5,458 nt of DNA, from the NCBI GenBank assembly GCA_027357125.1, contig DAHVVW010000168.1:1-5458 (forward strand), given 5' to 3'. Positions 1 through 5,322 of this stretch are shown one piece after another (position 1 is the first letter of the stretch; each line of letters begins with the position of its first letter). Under the pieces are notes generated by a model. The model had not been told where the DNA came from, made no database searches, and saw nothing but the letters and a program-made list of their open reading frames with translations. The translations under genes and the position numbers were made by a program. This DNA is from Clostridiales bacterium. Lineage in GTDB: Bacteria; Bacillota; Desulfitobacteriia; Desulfitobacteriales; Desulfitobacteriaceae.

Positions 1-1
1 A

Positions 2-139
2 TACGTGCCTCTTAAAGAGAGCATTCGTGGCTTTAAGGAAATTGTGGACGGCAAACACGATAACCTGTCCGAGGCTGCTTTCCACATGGTGGGTACGATT
101 GAAGAGGCTGTGGAAAAAGCCGCGAAACTGGGGGCGTAA
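2..139 (+). CDS. atpD: ATP synthase F1 beta subunit, C-terminal end (partial)
   Basis: This is the last 45 codons of a gene whose start lies left of the window; the stop is TAA at 137-139. The readable tail begins [20 protein letters not shown], continues through a [19 protein letters not shown] stretch and ends KLGA, which is the characteristic C-terminal helical domain of the F1 beta subunit. The beta subunit carries the catalytic nucleotide sites of the membrane-bound F1Fo ATP synthase, although the Walker motifs lie upstream of this window. The next gene, atpC, starts three bases after the stop, as expected for the end of an atp operon with beta followed by epsilon. The identification rests on family recognition of the tail together with the adjacent epsilon gene, and I am confident of it. 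Confidence 0.95.
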   Translation, partial: YVPLKESIRGFKEIVDGKHDNLSEAAFHMVGTIEEAVEKAAKLGA

Positions 140-142
140 CCC

Positions 143-559
143 ATGGCAGGAACATTTACTCTAAGGGTGGTTTCCCCGGAAGGACAGGTTGTCAAAGAAG
201 AAGTGGAGTTTGTTGTCCTGCCCGGAGAGTCCGGCGAACTAGGGATTTTACCCAATCACGCTCCTCTGATTGCCGGATTGCAAATAGGAGTTATGCGTTA
301 CACAGCGAATGGCTCTGTACGGAAGCTGGCGTTATCCGGCGGGTTCATAGAAGTTGGGTATAACAAAGCCACAGTCTTAGCCGACACCGCCGAGCCCGGG
401 GACATGATTGACTTGGCGCGTGCCCTGGCTGCGAAGGAAAGGGCCGAGAAACGGCTGACTCAGCGCACGGCGGAAATTGATCTGCGCCGGGCAGAGTTCG
501 CTTTGCGCAAAGCAGTGGCTCGCATTAGTGCCGCCGAAGGCGATGCCGTACGGAAGTAA
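143..559 (+). CDS. atpC: ATP synthase F1 epsilon subunit
   Basis: This 138-residue protein has the usual length and two-part layout of F1 epsilon. An N-terminal beta-sandwich (about residues 3-85) contains LPGESGELGILPNHAPL (26-42) and GGFIEVGYNKATVLAD (66-81). A helical C-terminal arm follows (about 88-138), rich in Ala, Arg, Lys and Glu. Epsilon sits in the central stalk, couples rotation to the catalytic head, and in many bacteria inhibits ATP hydrolysis through the C-terminal arm. Residues 89-94 read IDLARA, which fits the I(L)DxxRA signature linked to ATP binding in Bacillus-type epsilon subunits. The ATG is three bases after the atpD stop. A run of G at 130-134, inside the end of atpD, is the only ribosome-binding candidate, so translation is probably coupled. 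A strong terminator follows 30 bases after the stop. Confidence 0.96.
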   Translation: MAGTFTLRVVSPEGQVVKEEVEFVVLPGESGELGILPNHAPLIAGLQIGVMRYTANGSVRKLALSGGFIEVGYNKATVLADTAEPGDMIDLARALAAKERAEKRLTQRTAEIDLRRAEFALRKAVARISAAEGDAVRK

Positions 560-588
560 GGCCAAGTAAGTCATTCAAACAGTCAGAC

Positions 589-633
589 TAGCACAAGAAA
601 TTCTTTATAAAGAATTTCTTGTGCTATTTTTTT
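589..633 (+). terminator. Rho-independent terminator of the atp operon
   Basis: A perfect 38-bp palindrome (arms 589-607 and 608-626, 19 bp each) is followed by seven T (627-633). The outer part of each arm holds the GC pairs (TAGCACAAG and CTTGTGCTA) and the centre is AT-rich. It lies 30 bases downstream of the atpC stop, on the correct strand to end the ATP synthase transcript. Confidence 0.93.
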
Positions 634-776
634 GGTTAGCCCCCCTTATAAAATCAAGGCCGAACGTATTTAATATATAGGGGATTTTAGAACCAGCACT
701 AAGTTTAAATTTGCTAGCTGCAGTGACCTTCTCCGAAAATTTTTAGCACACATAAGAGTTGCGTTTTCTTTTGCGC

Positions 777-823
777 CCTTTGGCAAGAATATTAAAGAGA
801 TTTAATATTAGAGAGGGCAAAGG
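777..823. repeat. Nested inverted repeat over the ywmB promoter and ribosome-binding site
   Basis: The inner element is a perfect 9-bp inverted repeat, AATATTAAA (788-796) and TTTAATATT (801-809), around GAGA. It covers the promoter spacer and the -10 box, which is where a repressor operator would sit. An outer 6-bp pair, CCTTTG (777-782) and CAAAGG (818-823), encloses it and includes the first bases of the AGGAG site. In an RNA started upstream, the same bases could fold and cover that site. The base pairing is seen directly; an operator or RNA-switch role is inference. Confidence 0.45.
780..808 (+). promoter_or_regulatory. Probable sigma-A promoter of the ywmB gene
   Basis: TTGGCA (780-785; 5 of 6 matches to TTGACA) is separated by 17 bp from TAATAT (803-808; 4 of 6 matches to TATAAT). 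Transcription would start near 815, only a few bases before the AGGAG ribosome-binding site at 821-825. The position, just after the atp terminator and in front of ywmB, supports it. The short leader and imperfect -10 leave doubt. Confidence 0.5.
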
Positions 824-831
824 AGAAAACA

Positions 832-1467
832 ATGCGCTGTTTAAAATTCCAGGTCTTCACGACACAACGGAAAAAAATGGCACTTGTGCTTGTCCTGGCA
901 TTTACATTATCATTAATATGGCCGCTTGCCAAATACATTTTAACGCCTGCCAGACTCCCCTGGTTGCTCGAATCCGGGTTAGTGGAAGAGACGCAGGCTG
1001 AGGTGCGTCTGATTCTGTGGTTTGACGGGGATGAGATTCCGCGTGCTCTCCGTAGGGAACTAACGCAAGAGAAATGGGAGTGGCATACAAGCGCCAAAGA
1101 AACCGCGGGCGGCATGCAAGCCGTCACAGTTTTAGGCAGACGCTTAGTAACCAGGGACGAAGAAACAGAGATCAATAAATGGTACGCCGGATTCGCCGCC
1201 CAAGTGGAGCGAAATGGTGGGACCTTATATTTAGATGAACGTGTTGCAGGGGCAGTGGACATAGCCGCTTATCTGGCCCAAGTAGAGGCCCAGCCGCGCC
1301 AATGGATGGCAGCTGACCAGACACACTCGATTGCGGCCTACCGCCCTGATGGCAGTAAAACAGTGCAAGCAGGGCCTGACCGTATAAATGTCCAAGTATT
1401 AACGCGCTCAGGAACTGGAACAGGCAAAAGTGTGCTCGCGTTGCCCACTCTTTTGGAAGATTTTTAA
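832..1467 (+). CDS. ywmB: YwmB family membrane-anchored protein (DUF1779/TATA-box-binding-like fold)
   Basis: This 211-residue protein is assigned to the YwmB family mainly by its place between atpC and murA-spoIID, the position of B. subtilis ywmB, and by its general form. It has a basic N-terminus (K5, R13, K14, K15), one hydrophobic segment (about 17-36), then a soluble domain of about 170 residues that should face outside the membrane. The sequence ends in VLALPTLLEDF (201-211), which I recall as typical of clostridial members. The family name refers to structural likeness to TATA-binding protein, not to a shown DNA-binding role, and its function is not established. The ATG at 832 is chosen because AGGAG (821-825) lies six bases upstream; an in-frame ATG at 877 lacks a comparable site. 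It probably leads a ywmB-murA unit, since no terminator is visible before murA. Confidence 0.78.
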   Translation: MRCLKFQVFTTQRKKMALVLVLAFTLSLIWPLAKYILTPARLPWLLESGLVEETQAEVRLILWFDGDEIPRALRRELTQEKWEWHTSAKETAGGMQAVTVLGRRLVTRDEETEINKWYAGFAAQVERNGGTLYLDERVAGAVDIAAYLAQVEAQPRQWMAADQTHSIAAYRPDGSKTVQAGPDRINVQVLTRSGTGTGKSVLALPTLLEDF

Positions 1468-1507
1468 CATCTAAAAAGGTCGAAATAAAGAAGGAAAAAC
1501 AACCTCT

Positions 1508-1606
1508 GTGAGAGAATACTCGAAGTTATTAGATAAAGCAAGACGAAGTAAGACGAGTTGCTTGAAGTTGGACGAAGTTAGATGCGCAAGAGGGGTGACT
1601 CCGTAA
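1508..1606 (+). CDS. Possible small leader ORF upstream of murA (32 aa)
   Basis: A GTG at 1508 opens a 33-codon frame ending in TAA at 1604-1606, a single base before the TTG start of murA. The peptide would begin MREYSKLLDKARRSK and is rich in Arg and Lys. An AAGGA (1491-1495) lies 12 bases upstream, a slightly long spacing. I do not recognise the peptide. A frame this long can arise by chance, and it overlaps a region of degenerate repeats. The only notable point is the stop-to-start spacing, which would suit translational coupling to the weak murA start. Treat this as a candidate, not an established gene. Confidence 0.2.
   Translation: MREYSKLLDKARRSKTSCLKLDEVRCARGVTP
1521..1583. repeat. 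Degenerate direct repeats in the murA leader
   Basis: The hexamer CGAAGT occurs at 1521-1526, 1544-1549 and 1573-1578, the last two inside the octamer GACGAAGT, with related TTGAAGTTGGA between them (1562-1572). The first and last copies both run on towards TTAGAT. Spacing is irregular (23 and 29 bp), so this is a degenerate repeat cluster and not an exact tandem array. No function can be assigned. Confidence 0.5.
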
Positions 1607-1607
1607 T

Positions 1608-2855
1608 TTGAACAAATTCTTAATTAAAGGTGGCAAACCCCTTAAGGGGACGGTGACAGTCAGCGGTGCCAAAAATGCGGTGCTCCCGATTATAGCCGCC
1701 AGTCTGATGACAGCGGACCCGGTAATTTTGGAGGAGGCACCTGATTTAATAGACGTAAGTGTGATGACCGAGGTGATCGAGTCTCTGGGCGCGCGCGTTA
1801 CCAGGCACGGTTCCCAGCTGCATATTCAGGCGCGTGTGCTTGAGAGTATTGAGGCACCCCACGACCTGGTGACCCAGATGCGGGCGTCAATTGTCATCAT
1901 GGGTGCGCTCTTGGCCCGGCAAGGGCGGGTGCGCATTTCCCATCCTGGCGGGTGCGCCATCGGCTCGCGTCCGATCAATTGGCACCTCAAAGGGTTGGAG
2001 GCCTTGGGAGCAGAGGTGCGGATGGATCACGGCTTTCTCGATGTCAAGGCCCAAGCTCTCAAAGGGGCTCGAATTTACTTAGACTTCCCCAGTGTGGGGG
2101 CAACGGAAAACATCATGATGGCTGCCGCGCTGGCTGAAGGAACCACCGTGATCGAAAACGCCGCCCAAGAGCCTGAAATCGTTGACTTAGCTAATTTCAT
2201 CAACGAGATGGGTGGAAAAGTCCGTGGTGCTGGCACAAGTGTAATTCACCTTGAAGGGGTACAAGAACTGCATGGCACAACTCACACCGTGATTCCTGAC
2301 CGGATTGAGGCCGGAAGCTTTCTCTTGATCGCGGCTGCGGCCGGTGGAGATGTGCTGGTGCAAAATGTGATCTCTGATCATTTAAAGCCCCTGCTGGCGA
2401 AAATGGTGGAAGCGGGAATCCGGGTGGTTGAAGAAGGAGACGGAATCCACATCAGCGGGGACGGACTCTATCAGGGCGTGGACGTTAAAACTCAGGTTCA
2501 TCCCGGGTTTTCAACAGATCTGCAGGCCCCTTTTCTGGGTATGCTTAGCCGGGCACAAGGCGCATCCATGGTCACGGAGACAATATTTGAAAACCGATTT
2601 ATGCATGTAGACGAATTAAAACGCATGGGAGCAGATATTAAAATCGAGGGCCGAACCGCAATCATCAAAGGAGTCCCTTCCCTGACCGCTGCCCCGGTTA
2701 CGGCTACAGATCTAAGGGCCGGAGCAGCCTTGATCTTAGCTGCGCTAACGGCTGACGGCACAAGCGAAATTTCCGGGATCCACCACATTGACCGCGGGTA
2801 TGAGCGCATTGAAGAGAAGCTTCGCGGCCTCGGTGCTGAGATCAGGAGGGTGTAG
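1608..2855 (+). CDS. murA: UDP-N-acetylglucosamine 1-carboxyvinyltransferase (MurA)
   Basis: This cytoplasmic enzyme transfers enolpyruvate from phosphoenolpyruvate to UDP-GlcNAc, the first committed step of peptidoglycan synthesis and the target of fosfomycin. At 415 residues it has the normal EPSP-synthase-like two-domain length. Key residues are present: K22-N23 in SGAKN, the catalytic loop HPGGCAIGSRP (112-122) with Cys116 and Arg121, Asp304 in FSTDLQAP, ENRFMHVDEL (328-337), and Arg370 in TDLRAGAALI. Cys116 is the residue fosfomycin alkylates, so this is the ordinary Cys type and not the Asp variant. The TTG start gives the expected N-terminus MNKFLIKGGKPLKG and follows AGGGGTGA (1591-1598) with about nine bases between. 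Neighbouring ywmB and spoIID suggest the murAA (murA1) copy; many Bacillota have a second murA elsewhere. A terminator lies 34 bases after the stop. Confidence 0.97.
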   Translation: MNKFLIKGGKPLKGTVTVSGAKNAVLPIIAASLMTADPVILEEAPDLIDVSVMTEVIESLGARVTRHGSQLHIQARVLESIEAPHDLVTQMRASIVIMGALLARQGRVRISHPGGCAIGSRPINWHLKGLEALGAEVRMDHGFLDVKAQALKGARIYLDFPSVGATENIMMAAALAEGTTVIENAAQEPEIVDLANFINEMGGKVRGAGTSVIHLEGVQELHGTTHTVIPDRIEAGSFLLIAAAAGGDVLVQNVISDHLKPLLAKMVEAGIRVVEEGDGIHISGDGLYQGVDVKTQVHPGFSTDLQAPFLGMLSRAQGASMVTETIFENRFMHVDELKRMGADIKIEGRTAIIKGVPSLTAAPVTATDLRAGAALILAALTADGTSEISGIHHIDRGYERIEEKLRGLGAEIRRV

Positions 2856-2889
2856 AAGGTCTTGACTTCCAACTAAATAGTAAAGCTAA

Positions 2890-2927
2890 AACCGGATCAG
2901 GGATCACCTGAATCCGGTTAATTTTTT
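2890..2927 (+). terminator. Rho-independent terminator after murA
   Basis: Arms AACCGGAT (2890-2897) and ATCCGGTT (2912-2919) pair perfectly. The stem continues as CAGG (2898-2901) with CCTG (2907-2910), leaving A2911 bulged and a five-base loop. Six T follow at 2922-2927. It separates vegetative murA transcription from the sporulation gene that follows. Confidence 0.88.
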
Positions 2928-2928
2928 G

Positions 2929-2957
2929 CCATATTCTCAATTGTTCCCGCATAGTCT
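2929..2957 (+). promoter_or_regulatory. Probable sigma-E (mother-cell) promoter of spoIID
   Basis: CCATATT (2929-2935) and CATAGTCT (2950-2957) are separated by exactly 14 bp. This fits the B. subtilis sigma-E pattern KMATATT, 14-15 bp, CATACANT, with mismatches at the first -35 base and in the middle of the -10. It starts two bases after the murA terminator and lies 77 bp before the spoIID start. In B. subtilis spoIID is a sigma-E gene, so the site agrees with the expected regulation. Confidence 0.68.
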
Positions 2958-3034
2958 TAAATACAAGCTTGTACGATCGTATGCCGGAAGCAGCTGCTCA
3001 TAGGTGTGGCCAAACTGCGGGAGGGATAATAGAA

Positions 3035-3973
3035 ATGAAAAGAGAATGGCTCTGGATCATCGTGCTTTCAGTTTGTATTGTAGCGATACTCCCGTGGACT
3101 GCTCTGCGCTGGCATAAAAAACCGGCGGGAGACTATCAGATCCGGGCGTTAATGCCTGACGGCAAAGTTGACAAGCTCCCTTTGGAGGAATACCTGATCG
3201 GGGTCGTGGCGGCGGAGATGCCTGCTGAGTTCAAAGCCGAGGCTCTCAAAGCCCAGGCGGTGGCTGCCCGCACTTATGCCGCCAAACGCCTAAGCCACGT
3301 ACCGATGCCTGATCCTGGCTATGATGTCGATACGACAGTGCTAACCCAAGCCTGGCTCTCGGACAAGCAAATGCGCACGAAGTGGGGGCTTGTTGGTTAC
3401 TGGCGGTACCGGGCACGCATTGCCAAAGCGGTAGAAGGTACAGGCGGTCAGGTGTTAGTAGCGAACGGGGAATACATTGATGCCTTTTTTTATAGCAGCA
3501 GCGGCCGTAAACCAACAGAGAGATCGGAAGAGGTATGGAGTGAGGCCCGTCCTTATCTGCAGAATGTGAGTTCAGGGGAAGAAAATCCGGAGCGTTTCGT
3601 AAAGAAGTTTACTTTTAGCGTACAAGAACTGGCCCAAAAGTTAAATTTGTCCCAGGTGCCGACTAATATAAGTTCCGCAGATGTCAAGGTAGTATCGCGC
3701 ACAACAGCAGGGAGAGTTCGCACCCTTACCCTGTTTGGACGTCCATTTGCGGCTACTCAACTGCGCACTCTGTTGGGTCTGGCTTCCACGGACATAGAGT
3801 GGTCCATAGCTCCGGGCCAAATAACATTTACCACTTATGGCAACGGGCATGCGGTCGGAATGTCTCAGTACGGTGCCAACGACCTAGCACAAAAAGGCCA
3901 GGGATATGAAGTGATTCTTGCTCACTTCTACCCTGGCACCAAAATTCTAACGCTCGCTAAACAAGATCGGTAG
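3035..3973 (+). CDS. spoIID: Stage II sporulation protein D, septal peptidoglycan lytic transglycosylase
   Basis: SpoIID works with SpoIIM and SpoIIP in the mother cell to thin septal peptidoglycan and drive engulfment of the forespore; it cuts glycan strands after SpoIIP removes stem peptides. The protein is 312 residues, with a basic start and one membrane anchor (about 6-24), then the SpoIID domain. Family landmarks are EEYLIGVVAAEMPAEF (51-66), whose Glu61 matches the catalytic Glu of the family, EALKAQAVAARTYAAKR (69-85), EEVWSEARPYLQNVSS (165-180), and GHAVGMSQYGANDLAQKG (271-288) followed by ILAHFYPGTKI (294-304). The ATG at 3035 is preferred because GGGAGGG (3019-3025) sits nine bases upstream and it opens directly onto the anchor; an in-frame TTG at 2969 would add 22 unlikely residues. 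The 3' end overlaps the convergent gene by 17 bp, with no terminator visible. Confidence 0.95.
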   Translation: MKREWLWIIVLSVCIVAILPWTALRWHKKPAGDYQIRALMPDGKVDKLPLEEYLIGVVAAEMPAEFKAEALKAQAVAARTYAAKRLSHVPMPDPGYDVDTTVLTQAWLSDKQMRTKWGLVGYWRYRARIAKAVEGTGGQVLVANGEYIDAFFYSSSGRKPTERSEEVWSEARPYLQNVSSGEENPERFVKKFTFSVQELAQKLNLSQVPTNISSADVKVVSRTTAGRVRTLTLFGRPFAATQLRTLLGLASTDIEWSIAPGQITFTTYGNGHAVGMSQYGANDLAQKGQGYEVILAHFYPGTKILTLAKQDR

Positions 3974-5192
3974 TCTGTACCTGGGCACTGGCGGCAACTG
4001 CCAGCACAAGCCAGAAATAGGACGCAACTTTGGGCACAAACAGGATGTTATCTGAGAAGTTCATAAAATAAAATGCAGGTATGGAAGCTAAAAAGCCGGT
4101 AAAAAAACTACTTAAAGCTGGGTCAGATGCAGATTTAGCCGTCTTCCTGACTGTCAGCCAGGCACTAATGAGAATCCCAAGCAAGGATACGCTTCCCCCT
4201 ATTCCCAGTTCAGTCTGGACTTTGAGGTAAGAGTTGTGAACAGGGTACCTTTTCCAGTCCTCCCAAGCTAACTCGGGGTATTTAGCAATGTATAGATCGT
4301 AATAACTCACAAAATTTCCATTACCAACTCCCCACACAGGATGGTCTTTGATCATTTTAAGCGCTGTTTGCCAGAGCCTGATGCGCGACATATTTTGCGA
4401 GATGTTTCCTACATCATGGAGGCGGGTCGACACCTGCGGCAATAACAGAGCCCCCGGGGCCAGGAGAACAAAGGCCATGATAACGCGCCAATTATAGACA
4501 AACACGAGCACGAGACAGCCGAGAATCAGGCCGAGCAGGGCATTGCGCGAGCCTGTAAAAATAATGTTCAGTATCAGCAAGAGGGAAAGGAAGCTGTAGA
4601 CTAGGCCGGATATATGCTTGCGCTGGGTAAATGCGAGCATTAATACCGGAAATAGCACGAGCACAAGATACGCTCCGAAGGAATTAGGGTTGCCGAAAGC
4701 AGCGGGAACTCTTACAATAGTTCCACCTGCGGTCACCCACTGTTGGAGAAACTCGGGTTGAACAAAAAACTGGTAGATCCCGATTAGGCATAGCAGGGCC
4801 GCACTCGTCAGGTACGAGGCTAACAGCTTCTTAAGAAAGGACAAAGAACTTGAATCATACTTAATCATTAAATATAACAAAACATAGCTGATAAAACGCA
4901 CACTCTCACTTAGAGCCAGCTTCCTTTCCATAGCATAAGAAACTGAAAAGAGCATGATAACGGACATTAAAACCAAAAAAATCTCCAGCAACCCGGGGCG
5001 TGCAGACCGGAACGCCTGTAAAAGGCGTTTCCTCGCGGTTGGAAAGAAGAGATTTAGGCTGAATACCCCAAAGACAGCTGCCAAGACCGTATCCCCTGAG
5101 ACTGGGATTGTTAGCCCTCCTACGCTGAGAGGGAGAAACGGCAGCAAAAATACATATAGATAAAGCAGAATATGTATAAGATAATCTAGCAT
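3957..5192 (-). CDS. O-antigen ligase/polymerase family (Wzy_C) multi-pass membrane protein
   Basis: This 411-residue protein is strongly hydrophobic, with about ten or more membrane segments. Its large loop (about 255-330) is the hallmark of the Wzy/WaaL superfamily (Pfam Wzy_C). Motifs are AFGNPNSFGAYL (165-176), FTGSRNALLGL (212-222), RLWQTALKMIKDHPVWGVGN (272-291) and VHNSYLKVQTELGIGG (318-333); Arg216 and His319 match conserved family residues. Such enzymes polymerise or ligate lipid-linked glycans outside the membrane. In a Gram-positive cell this more likely concerns a capsule, teichuronic-acid-like or other surface polymer than LPS; the substrate cannot be read here. The ATG at 5192 is chosen because GGGGTGAG lies just upstream (5203-5196) and residue 1 opens a membrane segment. 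The frame is open to 5396, but that extension would cross the start of the divergent gene. Confidence 0.85.
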   Translation of the reverse strand: MLDYLIHILLYLYVFLLPFLPLSVGGLTIPVSGDTVLAAVFGVFSLNLFFPTARKRLLQAFRSARPGLLEIFLVLMSVIMLFSVSYAMERKLALSESVRFISYVLLYLMIKYDSSSLSFLKKLLASYLTSAALLCLIGIYQFFVQPEFLQQWVTAGGTIVRVPAAFGNPNSFGAYLVLVLFPVLMLAFTQRKHISGLVYSFLSLLLILNIIFTGSRNALLGLILGCLVLVFVYNWRVIMAFVLLAPGALLLPQVSTRLHDVGNISQNMSRIRLWQTALKMIKDHPVWGVGNGNFVSYYDLYIAKYPELAWEDWKRYPVHNSYLKVQTELGIGGSVSLLGILISAWLTVRKTAKSASDPALSSFFTGFLASIPAFYFMNFSDNILFVPKVASYFWLVLAVAASAQVQTTDLV

Positions 5193-5194
5193 TT

Positions 5195-5320
5195 TCTCAC
5201 CCCGTTCAGTATAGCAGAGTGGTATTAAGGCCGCAATCAAGGGCTGGAAAAAGGTAAAAGCTGAAATCTCGGCCCGGTCTAAACGCTGCAGCTTGTGGGC
5301 AAGATAGAACCGGGGTGAGA
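5195..5320. repeat. Inverted repeat formed by the two divergent translation initiation regions
   Basis: TCTCACCCCG (5195-5204) and CGGGGTGAGA (5311-5320) are perfect 10-bp inverted repeats at the two ends of the divergent intergenic region. Similarity runs further if one base is skipped, because GAAC precedes the G-run in both (GAACGGGG on the minus strand, GAACCGGGG on the plus). Each arm is the ribosome-binding site of the gene it faces, with the ATG two or three bases beyond. The identity may reflect a shared strong ribosome-binding site and need not be an operator or a duplication. Confidence 0.5.
5208..5236 (-). promoter_or_regulatory. Possible extended -10 promoter of the O-antigen ligase-family gene
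   Basis: Read on the minus strand, TTGCGG (5236-5231) is followed after 17 bp by TATACT (5213-5208; 5 of 6 matches). The three bases before it are TGC, giving an extended -10 (TGnTATACT). The -35 matches only in TTG. Initiation would fall near 5201, inside the GGGGTGAG ribosome-binding site, leaving a leader of about ten bases. That is unusually short, so the call is tentative. Confidence 0.4.
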
Positions 5321-5322
5321 TC

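Noticed and set aside
642..688. Imperfect inverted repeat (CCCCTTATA with TATAGGGG, or AAAATC with GATTTT) after the atp terminator
   Set aside because: The two pairings compete, the loop is long, and there is no T-run or promoter nearby. AT-rich sequence gives such matches by chance. I see nothing else supportable between 634 and 776.
759..1001. 80-codon plus-strand frame overlapping the start of ywmB
   Set aside because: It begins in the promoter region with a TTG, overlaps ywmB in another frame, and has no recognisable protein character.
1405..1431. Walker A-like GTGTGKS in the YwmB-family protein (residues 194-200)
   Set aside because: The spacing does not meet GxxxxGK[ST] (Ser stands where the first Gly should be), it lies near the C-terminus, and there is no other sign of a nucleotide-binding fold.
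1441..1470. Promoter for murA: TTGCCC, 18 bp, TAACAT, at the end of ywmB
   Set aside because: Only four of six matches in each box and it lies inside coding sequence, so it is too weak to call. Co-transcription with ywmB is the simpler reading.
2969..3034. Longer SpoIID starting at TTG 2969
   Set aside because: It would place 22 polar residues before the membrane anchor, and the TTG lies only about 12 bp after the putative -10 box. The ATG at 3035 has a good ribosome-binding site.
3988..4004. CTGGC...GCCAG hairpin just after spoIID as a terminator
   Set aside because: The stem is only five pairs and no T-run follows on either strand; it lies within the coding end of the minus-strand gene.
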